From assembly GCF_024436035.1 (NCBI RefSeq), contig NZ_JANFNG010000027.1:23727-87726 (forward strand): 64,000 nucleotides of DNA, written 5' to 3'. Shown here one piece after another: positions 54,025-63,087 of this stretch. The DNA comes from Streptomyces humicola (GTDB lineage: Bacteria > Actinomycetota > Actinomycetes > Streptomycetales > Streptomycetaceae). The notes below the pieces were generated by a model. That model searched no databases. It saw only the letters and a program-made list of their open reading frames with translations, and was not told the DNA's origin. How positions within the stretch are numbered: the first letter of the stretch is position 1; each line of letters begins with the position of its first letter. The position numbers and the translations under genes are program-made.

Positions 54025-54067
54025 GTCGGGACGACAGGATTTGAACCTGCAACCCCTTGACCCCCAG
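54025..54067 (-). tRNA. tRNA-Pro(GGG) 3-prime half, probable attachment site
   Basis: The minus strand reads CTGGGGGTCAAGG, then GGTTGCAGGTTCAAATCCTG and TCGTCCCGAC: an anticodon loop with GGG, the T-arm with GTTCAAAT and the acceptor strand of tRNA-Pro. The 5-prime half (D-arm and acceptor start) is missing; the sequence above 54067 does not match. Integrases commonly duplicate exactly this half as att core. It is not a functional tRNA. Confidence 0.7.
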
Positions 54068-54383
54068 CCGCGCCGCCACTCTCCGTAGCGACCCGTATCG
54101 CAACGTAGATTCCCACTCGGGCCCGTACGCGGCCGTAAAGGGCCGCCGCAGGATAGATCGCACGATCCTTCGGTACATCGAGCCAGCTCACATCCTGCCG
54201 AAACACCACGCAAGCCCGTGCGTCAGAGGTTCCCCAGAATCGGGCGTCAGACTCCTGCAGGGTTGCCCCCGGGTGCCGCCTCCGGGAGTCTTACAGAGCG
54301 ATCACGAATGCGGCGGCGGCGCTCCCGGTACCATCGGCTCGAACCGAACCCGGCACTGCTGGGAATGTGATCAAGGAGGCAGC

Positions 54384-54743
54384 GTGAGCGTGCACCCTGC
54401 GGAACGGCCTGACGAACTGTTCCCCCGCCCCCAGCTGTCCTTCCCCTCGTTGCGTGCCGCCCTTGCCCGCCTTGCCCCGTCCCGTGTTCCCGAGATGCTG
54501 GCCGACCGAGACACCCTGTTTACCAAGGCGACCGAGACCGGATCGTTCGGACCGATCAAGGGCTTCCAACTCAAATGGGCAACGATCATCGAGATCGAAC
54601 GCCGCCCCGAGCTGACTCACCGGATGCAGCAGGCACAGCACGCCGTCCACACGCTCGACAAGGATGACCCCGCTTGGCGGGCCGCGATGGCCGAGGTACT
54701 GGCTATCCACGATGAGGCCCGAGCGGCGGTCACCGGTGACTGA
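54384..54743 (+). CDS. DUF6247 family protein (possible antitoxin)
   Basis: This 119-residue protein starts at GTG 54384, with AAGGAGG 4 nt upstream (GTG 54390 is an alternative). It reads LSFPSLRAALARLAPSRVPE, GPIKGFQLKWATIIEIERRP and WRAAMAEVLAIHDEARAAV, matching the DUF6247 proteins of Streptomyces. These are helical and usually encoded just before a small RelE-like partner. Here the next gene overlaps by 8 nt. An antitoxin role is inferred from this arrangement only. Confidence 0.75.
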   Translation: MSVHPAERPDELFPRPQLSFPSLRAALARLAPSRVPEMLADRDTLFTKATETGSFGPIKGFQLKWATIIEIERRPELTHRMQQAQHAVHTLDKDDPAWRAAMAEVLAIHDEARAAVTGD

Positions 54744-54993
54744 CTGGCGTTGGGACTACGAACCGGACGCCCAACACGTCATCGGCGGCATCAACGACCT
54801 CGGGTTCATCGCCCGCGTCGAGGAGCGTGCCGACGAACTGGTACGCATGGCGGTGGTGCTGTACCTGGAGAGCAGAACTTACGAGGGAGTCTCTCCACGG
54901 CTTGGTGAGGAAGTAATCGAAGGCGGCATGTTCGTCTACCAGATCGTGCCCCGACACGAACGCGTCTACATTCTCCAAGTCACCGTCCTCTGA
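54736..54993 (+). CDS. Small RelE-like partner protein (possible toxin)
   Basis: This 85-residue protein starts at GTG 54736, inside the end of the DUF6247 frame. It reads WRWDYEPDAQHVIGGINDLG, RVEERADELVRMAVVLYLES and GGMFVYQIVPRHERVYILQV. The alternating strand-helix-strand pattern and the end RxERVYILQV recall the C-terminal strands of RelE/ParE-type ribonucleases and gyrase toxins. No catalytic set can be confirmed. Pairing with DUF6247 suggests a toxin-antitoxin module. Confidence 0.6.
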   Translation: MTDWRWDYEPDAQHVIGGINDLGFIARVEERADELVRMAVVLYLESRTYEGVSPRLGEEVIEGGMFVYQIVPRHERVYILQVTVL

Positions 54994-55198
54994 TGCGTAC
55001 AACGGCGGCCCCGGTGACCACTTTCTCTGCCCGGTTGCCCAGCCAGTGCAGGACGAGCTCCCACCGTGTGCCCTTGTGGATCGTTTGCCGCTGGGTGGGC
55101 TCGGCGTCGATGCCCTGGTCGCGGAAGGCGGCTATGAGGGCCTCCATGTCCAGACCATCGATGTGCCTGAAGTTCTCTTCAATCAGAATGTGTGCCAT
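54980..55198 (-). CDS. Small hypothetical protein
   Basis: This 72-residue protein starts at ATG 55198. It reads ILIEENFRHIDGLDMEALIA, GIDAEPTQRQTIHKGTRWEL and VLHWLGNRAEKVVTGAAVV. The frame overlaps the end of the possible toxin gene by 14 nt, tail to tail. The last residues are basic and may replace a lost C-terminal (probably hydrophobic) part. Family not recognised. Confidence 0.45.
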   Translation of the reverse strand: MAHILIEENFRHIDGLDMEALIAAFRDQGIDAEPTQRQTIHKGTRWELVLHWLGNRAEKVVTGAAVVRIRGR

Positions 55199-55526
55199 GG
55201 TCTTGTTGACGCGCTCACCGTCGCGAGCGGTTCTGCCTCCTGGCTGCTGACTGATCCAATCCGGTGGGGAATCGTGCGTGAGAAGCCGTTCCGGTAGCGG
55301 ACCTGGTTGATGACGCCTGCCGCGAGAACGCGCTGCTGCCGTTTATGCCGACGATCCCCTTTCGGGGCCTGCGGAAACGTAGCCGGGCAGGCCCGGCACG
55401 CCCGAGAGCCATGGGGCCGACGGCAATTTCGCGTCGATGTCTTGGGGGACCTGACGACCATGCCCGGACGTCTGTCCTGGCCACTGGTGTGCTCAGCGGC
55501 CAGGACAGCGTGGCGGCGCGCGGTGA
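55199..55526. other. Gap before the LCP gene
   Basis: No supportable gene. A short hairpin CCCC-TTTC-GGGG lies near 55359-55370. Confidence 0.3.
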
Positions 55527-57113
55527 TCAGTCGACGCAGGGGATGCCGCCCATCTTCACCGTATTGCCCGCGAAGGTGGGACTGGGGGACGGCTGACTGC
55601 CCGACGAACCCGAACCTGATGCGCCCGACGACGAACCAGAACTGGAGCCGTTCGATCCGGGGGCGGGCGCCGTGAAGTCCGTGCCCAAGGTGATTTGGAC
55701 GTGTCCGGCCGGGACGGAGGAACTGGCCGCGGCCGGGGAGGTGTTCAAACGCCCCGCGATCTGCTGGGCCGCCTGCTGGGCACCGGCACCGTAAGCGACG
55801 GTAGTCGTGGACTGCGGCTGGCTCGCGTTGGCTGCCTGCCCCGCCGTATAGCCGGCCGAGGCCAGATCCTTCAACTCGTTCGAGGCGGCACCGGCGATAC
55901 CGGAACCGTTGTAGACATCCACGGTGGCCGGTGCTGCCTTCTGCCCCGACGACGACTTCTTCCCGCCCGACGGCTGGGATGCGCCCTCGCCGAACGTCGC
56001 CTGGACGACCTGTTTGAGGTAGGCAGGGTCGACGGTGTTGACGGACTCGCCGTTCTCGGTCGCGAACCCGGTGATCGGCAGCGTGTTGAACGCGACGTTC
56101 CCGCCGGTGAGGTTGGTGGCCTGGGAGGCGAAGTCCAGGACGTTCCACTGGTTGTCGATGACCATGTCCTTCTTCACCACGTTGAACAGGTCCTGCATCT
56201 TGCCCAGGTCGCTGAAGATCCCCTCGGTCTTGAGCTTGTGCACCACGGAGGAGAGGAAAGCCTGTTGGCGGTGGGTGCGGTCCAGGTCGCCGTTGGTCAG
56301 GCCGTGCCGCTGGCGGACGAAGGCCAGGGCCTGCTTGGCGTTGAGGTTATTCAGACCGGCGGGGAAGTCGGCGCCGGAGTAGTTGTCGTTGACCGGGTGC
56401 TTGAGGCATACCTGGATCGGTTGCAGCACTTGTGCGATGTCGTAGAAGCCGAGCAGGTTAACCTCGGCGAAGTGGTCGATCGGCACGCCAAGCAGGTTCT
56501 GCACGGTGGCCAGCGTGGCCTCTCGTCCGTACTCGCGGCTCTGGTGCTCCAGATCGGCACCGGTCACACCCTGCGCGGACAGCTTGTCGTGGGCGGCGCT
56601 GTAGGCGTAGCCGTACGCCTCCTTGATCTTGTGCATGCCCTGCCGCGTGCCGTCCCCGTTGTACGTCTGCACGTAGTCGTCTCGGGGTATGGAGAACGCG
56701 GTCACCTTCCCGCCGTTCGCCGGAATGTGCATCAAGATCAGCGTGTTGGTGTTGTAGTAACCGATGTCACTGGATCCGGCGTGCAGTTCGTCCTGGACGA
56801 ACTGCTTGGGCAGGTCGTTGCCGTTCTGGTCCTTGCGGGAATCCAGGCCGATCAGCAGCAGATTGACCGCATTGTCCAGATGCCCGGGTCCGTTCTTCAG
56901 CACGCCGAGCGCGTTGGACGTGGTCAGTCCGTTGGTCAGCGAGTGGTACGCATACCAAGCGAAGCCGCTGAGCACCAGCACAGACGCCGACACCACACAC
57001 GTGGCTATCCGGCCGATCCGCCCCAACGGGGAGACCCGTCCACGACCGGCGGTCCTTCCCCGGCCGCGGGAGCGGTCCGCCGCCCGGCGACCCCGGTCAT
57101 CGTCACGCGCCAT
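55527..57113 (-). CDS. LytR-CpsA-Psr (LCP) cell-wall polymer ligase
   Basis: This 528-residue protein starts at ATG 57113. A basic cytoplasmic N-terminus precedes one membrane anchor (about residues 33-55, IATCVVSASVLVLSGFAWYA). The extracellular LCP domain (about 80-310) has NLLLIGLDSRKDQNGN, ILMHIPANGGKVTAFSIPRD, HFAEVNLLGFYDIAQVLQPI and ALAFVRQRHGLTNGDLDRTH; the Arg and Asp residues contact polyprenyl pyrophosphate. A LytR_C domain follows (about 390-470), then a Ser/Gly/Pro-rich tail. It attaches secondary polymers to peptidoglycan. It overlaps the upstream membrane-protein gene by 11 nt. A second LCP is at 58959. Confidence 0.93.
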   Translation of the reverse strand: MARDDDRGRRAADRSRGRGRTAGRGRVSPLGRIGRIATCVVSASVLVLSGFAWYAYHSLTNGLTTSNALGVLKNGPGHLDNAVNLLLIGLDSRKDQNGNDLPKQFVQDELHAGSSDIGYYNTNTLILMHIPANGGKVTAFSIPRDDYVQTYNGDGTRQGMHKIKEAYGYAYSAAHDKLSAQGVTGADLEHQSREYGREATLATVQNLLGVPIDHFAEVNLLGFYDIAQVLQPIQVCLKHPVNDNYSGADFPAGLNNLNAKQALAFVRQRHGLTNGDLDRTHRQQAFLSSVVHKLKTEGIFSDLGKMQDLFNVVKKDMVIDNQWNVLDFASQATNLTGGNVAFNTLPITGFATENGESVNTVDPAYLKQVVQATFGEGASQPSGGKKSSSGQKAAPATVDVYNGSGIAGAASNELKDLASAGYTAGQAANASQPQSTTTVAYGAGAQQAAQQIAGRLNTSPAAASSSVPAGHVQITLGTDFTAPAPGSNGSSSGSSSGASGSGSSGSQPSPSPTFAGNTVKMGGIPCVD

Positions 57114-57705
57114 GGTTCCTCCCCCCGCGCCCGGACCGGATCGCGCGGACGGCCAGCACCACCGCGACCGTCACCTCGGCCGCCGCCATCGCCGGGAACC
57201 CGTCGACCGCCCAGCGCACCGCACTGGTGTACAACCCCTTGCTCCCCTGCACCGACCCGGTCCCCGCCAGCACCCCCACGACGACCGTCACCACGGCCAC
57301 CACCAGCGGCGGCGCGGCGATCACCCACACCCTGCCCGCCGGCGGACACGCCACAGCCGCCAACGCCGCTCCCAGCACCGACGCGATCGCGAAGACCCAC
57401 CCCGATCCGGAACCGACAAACTCATCCACCACCGCACCGAGCACAACAAGCGCCATCGCAAGCGCCATCGCCCGCGCCCACGCCCGCTGACTGCCTGCAA
57501 CACCGCGCGACGCCGCAGACCGGCCCGCCCGCCGGGCCTCCGCCCGGGTCGGACGCGAAGCCGCCTGCGGTATCCCGCCTCCCTGCCGGGCCGCAACACC
57601 CTGACGGGAGACAGGACCAGGTTTTCCCTGCGTGGGGCGAGGCTGCGCCTCATCCCGCCACAGGTCCAAGCCTTCGCCCGGGCCATGCGCCCACTGACCT
57701 GCCAT
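57103..57705 (-). CDS. Four-span membrane protein
   Basis: This 200-residue protein starts at ATG 57705 (GAGGGG upstream). A hydrophilic N-terminal third rich in Arg, Gln and Pro is followed by four hydrophobic segments: AMALAMALVVLGAVVDEFV, VFAIASVLGAALAAVACPPA, VWVIAAPPLVVAVVTVVVGV and a final one ending AVVLAVRAIR. This looks like the DUF6542-type proteins of Streptomyces, but I hold the family name with low certainty. Its stop overlaps the LCP start by 11 nt, so both are made from one message and may act together in envelope assembly. Confidence 0.7.
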   Translation of the reverse strand: MAGQWAHGPGEGLDLWRDEAQPRPTQGKPGPVSRQGVAARQGGGIPQAASRPTRAEARRAGRSAASRGVAGSQRAWARAMALAMALVVLGAVVDEFVGSGSGWVFAIASVLGAALAAVACPPAGRVWVIAAPPLVVAVVTVVVGVLAGTGSVQGSKGLYTSAVRWAVDGFPAMAAAEVTVAVVLAVRAIRSGRGGRNHGA

Positions 57706-57811
57706 CCACACCCCTCGCCCGGTGCCGGTAAATCCTTCGGACGCGCGCCCGCGCCACGCCGAGCAGACACACGACGTCCGCCACCGGACCGTAGGACGGC
57801 TCACGACCATC

Positions 57812-57838
57812 ATTGGTTGCACGGTTACGCAAGCCAAT
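57812..57838. promoter_or_regulatory. Inverted repeat, likely operator of the ArsR-type gene
   Basis: ATTGGTTGC and GCAAGCCAAT flank ACGGTTAC. This imperfect dyad lies between the membrane-protein gene (start 57705) and the ArsR-type gene (start 57924), as expected for an ArsR/SmtB operator. Confidence 0.5.
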
Positions 57839-57923
57839 AAGTCAGACGCTACGATGAGCCCACGTAGATCAGCAACCCTGACAGCGCAGCGCACACAATC
57901 GACTACGGAGAGTGTCGAGGCGG

Positions 57924-58277
57924 ATGACGAGACCAAGCGCGTGGAGCGAGGACCCGCCCTCCCAGGCCCTGGAGAACGCCGCCGCCGCCTTCGCAATGCT
58001 CAGCTCCTCCGTGCGGCTGCACATCGTGTGGACCCTGGCCCAGCAGGACAGCGACGTGTCACACCTGGCCCAACGAGTCGGCAGCACCCCACAGGCGGTC
58101 AGTCAGCACCTCGCCAAGCTCAAACTCGCCGGAATAGTCCGGGTCCGCCGCGAAGGACGCAACCACATCTACTCCGTCACCGACCACTCCCTGCACGCGG
58201 TGGCCACGCTCATGATCGAACGATTCACCCTCAAGCCCGAGCGCCCGCTATTGGTCGGCCACCAGGTCAGCGTCTGA
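57924..58277 (+). CDS. ArsR/SmtB-type winged-helix regulator without cysteines
   Basis: This 117-residue protein starts at ATG 57924 (GGAGAG 10 nt upstream). It reads NAAAAFAMLSSSVRLHIVWT, LAQRVGSTPQAVSQHLAKLK (recognition helix), LAGIVRVRREGRNHIYSVTD, HSLHAVATLMIERF. It has no Cys; the DHSLHAV segment lies where alpha-5 metal sensors (NmtR, CzrA) have their His/Asp ligands but matches only partly. It diverges from the membrane-protein and LCP genes across a region with an inverted repeat. The signal is unknown. Confidence 0.85.
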   Translation: MTRPSAWSEDPPSQALENAAAAFAMLSSSVRLHIVWTLAQQDSDVSHLAQRVGSTPQAVSQHLAKLKLAGIVRVRREGRNHIYSVTDHSLHAVATLMIERFTLKPERPLLVGHQVSV

Positions 58278-58958
58278 CGCTGTACTCCTGGCTCACGACA
58301 ACTCCTCGACTCCGCGCCCACGTCGGCGACTTGGTCCTCCACCCGCGCGATGGCCCCCTCCGCTGCGCCCGACCTCCAACTGCGAGACCTGGAGTCCGTC
58401 GCACGCTGCCGGGCTGCGAACATTTGTCCCCAAAGCCAGCCAAATCTCCCGCCGTGTCGAGGCTGCACAGGACCTACAGCGGCGCAGGAAGCCATTCGGC
58501 CGGCATCGACCCATTGTCGACTTCAACGTGCACCGGGGATGCCAGTGCCAAATGGAACCCGTCTACTCCTACGAGTCACAGCCCATAGACGCTGTGAAGC
58601 GGTACGAGACGCTGTGGCGAGAGGCGACTGGCGATCCACTGCAATTCCGGCGGCTCTTTGAAGGGGCCTAATGGCTACGATCTGTTTCTAGGTCGTGACT
58701 ATTCGTGATGGATAGTCGTCTGGGATTGCTCTGGTCTACCTGTCACACAGCGCACTTACACGAATCTTTCAGATTTCCCGTCCTCTATGCCGAACACAGG
58801 ACGAGTTGCTACATTGCACGACTCGGAACTCGCGGATGGCACGGCACATCCCGCGGACCGATAACGCCTACCGGTGGAAACGGCCCACGCGCGAAGGTAC
58901 GCGCGCCACGCCTTCGCCTGACGGGCGGGACGACTGGCGAGCGAAGCGGAGTGAGGAT
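58278..58958. other. Gap before the second LCP gene, with a 39-residue frame
   Basis: A frame from ATG 58552 to TAA 58671 reads MEPVYSYESQPIDAVKRYET then LWREATGDPLQFRRLFEGA and is protein-like upstream too (VDFNVHRGCQCQ). It resembles the tail of a larger lost protein, possibly of the DUF5753 type, but there is no ribosome site. The rest shows no gene; the LCP promoter should lie in about 58680-58940. Confidence 0.35.
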
Positions 58959-60605
58959 ATGAGCGATGACGGTTCGCCGCGGGCGGAGGCTTCGGGTGGC
59001 CGGGCGGCCCGTCGCCGGGCAGCCACCTCACGCCATCGGTCAGCGCGCCGGCGCTCACGCCGAGTAGGCCGAAGACACGGCCCGGCCCGAACCTCCCGGG
59101 GCCGCAGCGGGATCAAGGTCATCGGCATCAGCCTGGCCGGGCTGCTGGTCATACTGACCGCCACGGGGGCGTTCGCCTATGAGCAATTGTTCGGCAAGAT
59201 CCATGCCATCAGCCTGGGCGGCCTGACGGACCAGCCCGCGGCCTCGAAGGCCGACGCGGAGGGCCACACCCCGCTGAACATCCTGGTACTTGGCTCACAG
59301 ACCCGAGACGGACAGCAGGGCGTCAATCTCGGCAACGCCTCGAAGCAGGGCACCAATATCTCGGATACCGCGATGCTCGTGCACCTGAGCGCGGAGCGGA
59401 AGTGGGCCGATGTCGTCTCGATTCCACGCGACTTGATCGTGCCGCGCCCGCAGTGCCACCAGCGCGTGGGGATCGGCGACCAGACCACGAACACCATCAT
59501 CCCGGCTTCCAGCGGCGACATGTTCGACCTCGCGATGAACCTGGGCGGGCCGACGTGCGCGGTGGCGACCGTGGAACAGATGACAGGGATCCGCATCGAC
59601 CACTTCGTCGAGATCGACTTCAACGCCTTCCAGCAGTTGACCGACGCTGTGGGCGGGGTCCAGGTATGCGTGCCGGAACCGGGAATCAACGACCCGCACT
59701 ACAGCGGGCTCGTGCTGAGCGCCGGCCTGCACACCGTCAGCGGTGCCCAGGCCCTGGAGTTCGTGCGGGACCGGCACGGCATAGGTGACGGCAGCGACCT
59801 CGGCCGCATACAGATGCAGCAGATGTTCGTCTCGTCGCTTTTCCGGAAATTGAGCAGCAACGGCACACTGGCCAATCCGATCACCCTGTACAAGGTCGCC
59901 GACGCCATCTCCTCCAACCTGACCGTGGACAGCGGACTGGACTCCGCATCAGCCATGGTCTCCCTGGCCCAAAGCATGCAGAGCCTCAACTCCCGTTACA
60001 TCCAGTTCATCACCGCTCCATACGAGGCCGACCCACAGAACGTGAACCGCGTCATCCCCGGCCAGGGCTTCAACCAGGTCTGGACCGACCTGCACAACGA
60101 CCAACCGTTGCCCGGCTCGAAGGCAGCGGCCACCTACGGCGCCCACGCCACACCCGCGCCCCACCCGTCCGCCTCCCCCTCCGGAGTACCGCTCTCCTCG
60201 ATCACGGTCACCGTTTACAACGGGACCACCACAACCGCCCTCGCCTCAAACGCCACCGCCGTGCTCGACGCCCAGGGCGTGAAAGCGACAGTCGGCGGCA
60301 ACACACCCGGCAGCAACCCGACCACCGTGATCCAGTACCCTGCGGGTGACCAAGCCGCCGCTCAGGCATTGGCCAACGACATCCCCGGATCGCAGACCCA
60401 GACCGACAACAACGTCACAACACTCACCCTGATTCTCGGAGACAACACTCCGGCGAACCTCACCGCACCCCCGCCCCCCACCCACACCACCACCACGAAG
60501 TCCAGCCCGACACCAGCCCCATCGATCAGCGCGGAAAGCCGGTCAGGCGACGAGAACATCTGCTCCAACCTGCCCACACCCGTGCAATACGGCGGCGCAC
60601 CCTGA
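58959..60605 (+). CDS. LytR-CpsA-Psr (LCP) cell-wall polymer ligase, second copy
   Basis: This 548-residue protein starts at ATG 58959 (GGAG and GAGG upstream); the frame is open before it. A very Arg-rich cytoplasmic part (about 1-50) precedes the anchor IKVIGISLAGLLVILTATGA. The LCP domain has NILVLGSQTRDGQQGVNLGN (Ser where most members have Asp), MLVHLSAERKWADVVSIPRD, HFVEIDFNAFQQLTDAVGGV and LEFVRDRHGIGDGSDLGRIQ. A LytR_C domain (TVTVYNGTTTTALASNATAV) and a Thr/Pro-rich tail ending with one Cys follow. It is diverged from the LCP at 55.5 kb in both loops and tail. Confidence 0.92.
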   Translation: MSDDGSPRAEASGGRAARRRAATSRHRSARRRSRRVGRRHGPARTSRGRSGIKVIGISLAGLLVILTATGAFAYEQLFGKIHAISLGGLTDQPAASKADAEGHTPLNILVLGSQTRDGQQGVNLGNASKQGTNISDTAMLVHLSAERKWADVVSIPRDLIVPRPQCHQRVGIGDQTTNTIIPASSGDMFDLAMNLGGPTCAVATVEQMTGIRIDHFVEIDFNAFQQLTDAVGGVQVCVPEPGINDPHYSGLVLSAGLHTVSGAQALEFVRDRHGIGDGSDLGRIQMQQMFVSSLFRKLSSNGTLANPITLYKVADAISSNLTVDSGLDSASAMVSLAQSMQSLNSRYIQFITAPYEADPQNVNRVIPGQGFNQVWTDLHNDQPLPGSKAAATYGAHATPAPHPSASPSGVPLSSITVTVYNGTTTTALASNATAVLDAQGVKATVGGNTPGSNPTTVIQYPAGDQAAAQALANDIPGSQTQTDNNVTTLTLILGDNTPANLTAPPPPTHTTTTKSSPTPAPSISAESRSGDENICSNLPTPVQYGGAP

Positions 60606-60711
60606 CGGGCGGCACGCATTCCTGAGCGTGTCCGAAAGATCGTGTAAGTCCGTGATGTGACAGGCTGGCCGAGGTCCAGCCGCGGGCCTTGGCCAGCCGG
60701 GACGGACGGAC

Positions 60712-61131
60712 ATGACAGACAACGAGATTCCGGCCGCCGAGCCGGTGGTCGAGGACAAACTGGTGGACGAGGTCGTCGAGCGGCTGATGGACCGCGCCGA
60801 CGCCTCAGGAGCGGCCTTGCTGGGCGAAGGCGGGCTGCTGACCGAAGTTGACCCGGGCCGTGCTGGAGCGAGCCCTGGATGCGGAGATGACCGAGCATCT
60901 CGGCTATGAGAAGCACGATCCGGTCGGCCGCGGCTCGGGCAACAGTCGCAACGGCAGCTCACCGAAGACCGTGCTGACCGATGCCGGGGCGGTGACAGTG
61001 GCCGTTCCCCGGGACCGCAACGGCTCCTTCGAGCCGCAGCTGGTGCCCAAGCACGCGCGGCGGCTGGCGGGCTTCAACGAGCAGATCCTGTCGTTGTACG
61101 CGCGCGGCATGTCGGTGCGGGACATCTGTGA
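60712..61131 (+). pseudogene. IS256-family transposase, N-terminal third, frameshifted
   Basis: It reads VEDKLVDEVVERLMDRADAS and [10 protein letters not shown], then after a shift near 60850 [60 protein letters not shown] and [14 protein letters not shown]. This is the conserved start of IS256/Mutator transposases. It is cut at 61132 by the IS481 element; the DDE core is gone. Confidence 0.85.
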
Positions 61132-63087
61132 TGTGAGGTCTCACGAGTTCTTTGACCTGATGTTCTCAGGACTTCGTTGACGTCTCGCTGGTGCTGTCCC
61201 TGGCTGCGTAGGCCCTGAAGCGAGTGACGGGCTGCTTGCTGTCGCGGGGGTGGAGGCAGAGTTCCTCGCCGTCGAGCAGGACGCGGAAGTGCGTGTCCTC
61301 GACGACGATGTGCACGGTCTTCCCGGCGTGGGTGCGGCCGATCCGGAGTCGCTGGCGGGTGACCATGACGACGCCGTCGCGGGGAACGCGGCGCGTGACG
61401 CTGATCGGCCCGGGGGCGGGTGCGGGCAGCGGGTCGGCGGCGATACGGGCGCCGCGCAGGCGGGCGCGTTCCTCGGGTGCGACGGGCGAGGGCAGGGTCT
61501 TGGCGAGAACGCCGTCGGCGACGACGTGGAGCAGGTGTCCGTCCAGGCGGAGCGTGACCTGGCGGCGGGCCAGCGAAGTGCCGACTTTCAGGGACTGGCC
61601 GCCGAGTTGGCAGAAGCCGTCGCCGTCGACGGTGCGGGTCAGCTCCACTACCGCGTCGGTGGCGAGTTTCCTGTCGCGTGCCGCGGTGGTCGCGGCCGAA
61701 GGCGGTCCCGCCGGGCGGGCTCCGCGGAGGCTGAGTTCGTCCAGGTCGGCGGCGGTCAGGTTGGACGGGGCGGTGCGGACGTGTTCACCGCCGACCTGGA
61801 CGTGGACGCTGAACTCGTCGGCCCACACGTGCGCGGGGTGTCCTGCGTACTTCGGAGCCATGCGTAGGCGCTGGACGCGGGGCAGGACGCTGAGGACCCC
61901 GCTGGAGGCGATCACGGTGTCGAACTCCACCGCGTTCTGGCTGAAGGGAAGTGCTGCTGCGGCAGCCACCGGTGCCGCCTGAGCCGATTCGGCGGTGGCG
62001 GTCGGCGTGACCTGGGGCACGGCCGGAGAGTCGACCGAGGGCGTGGGATCACCTGGTTGCCGCCGGGTGGGGCGGAACAGGCTGGCCGGGGTGGCCATGT
62101 TCAGGGCCTGGTGGGGGCGCTTGTGGTTGTAGGCGTGAACCCAGGCGTCGATGGCTGCCTGGGCGGAGGGAAGGTCGGTGAACGGGCCTGCACTGTCGAG
62201 GAGTTCGCGGCGCAGGGTGGCATGGAATCGTTCGATTTTTCCAGTCGTGGTGGGCGAGCGGGGCTTGGTGAGCCGGGCGGTGATGCCGTTCTCTCGGCAG
62301 ACGCGTTCGAATAGGACCTCGGCCGGCCGCGGTTTGGTGAACCGGCCGGTGAACTGCTTGCCGTTGTCGGTGAGGACTTCGGAGGGGATCCCGTACCGGC
62401 GCATCGCCGCGGCGAACGCCTCGCAGACCGCTCGGCCCGAGGGGGCGGCGAGCACGGCGGACACGACCAGGAACCGCGAATGGTCGTCGATGCCGGTGAG
62501 CATCTTGCACTCGCGCCCGTCGGCCAGGAAGATCCCGCCGACCAGGTCCATCTGCCACAAGTGCATCGGGGCCTCGCGCTGTCAGCGCCTGTACTTTCGG
62601 ACATGCCGCTGTTCCTGAGGAACGATCAGGCTGTTGCGGGTCAGCACCCTGTGAACGGTGGCCTTCGAGGGCACCGGCTTGACACCGCGCTCTCCCAGTT
62701 CGAAGGAGATCCGGCGGGCGCCCCAGCGAGGATGGGCCCGCCGGAGCTCGCATATTGCCGCCTCGACCTCGGCCGCCACCCGATGCGGACTGCGATGCGG
62801 GCGGCGCGAGACCTCGTCCAGGCCGGCAATGCCGCTTGCTTCATAGCGGCGGCGCCAGTTGTGCACGGTCTGCCGCGAGACCCCGTAGCGGACCGCGACC
62901 TCCGAGATCGGCGAGCCTGCACGCACCTCGCGAACCGCCTGGAACCGCTGCTCAGCCAGCCATGCCCGATCGGACCCCACTGTTCCCCCACTGAAGATCG
63001 ACAATGGGGAGGAGGAGATCACCAACAGGTCGCCGACGTCAAGGATGTACTGAGCACGCTGCGTCAAAGATCTCCCGAGACCTCACA
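61132..63087 (-). mobile_element. IS481-family insertion sequence
   Basis: Ends: TGTGAGGTCTCACGAG then TTCTTTGAC from 61132, and the complement of GTCAAAGATCTCCCGAG then ACCTCACA ending at 63087. The imperfect inverted repeats are 25 bp and the element is 1956 bp. It lies between truncated IS256 and IS5-type genes. No clear target duplication is visible, so a deletion probably followed insertion. Confidence 0.8.
61166..63067 (-). pseudogene. IS481-family transposase interrupted by one in-frame TGA
   Basis: A single frame runs from 63067 to 61166 except for TGA at 62582-62584, where VRKYRR-stop-QREAPMHLWQMD suggests a former TGG (Trp). The N-terminal half has two helix-turn-helix motifs (ISEVAVRYGVSRQTVHNWRR, ERGVKPVPSKATVHRVLTRN). 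The rve domain has MDLVGGIFLADGRECKMLTG, IDDHSRFL, VLTDNGKQF and the Glu in TTTGKIERFHATLRRELLD. A long C-terminal extension of about 250 residues follows. Without readthrough two peptides result. Confidence 0.85.
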
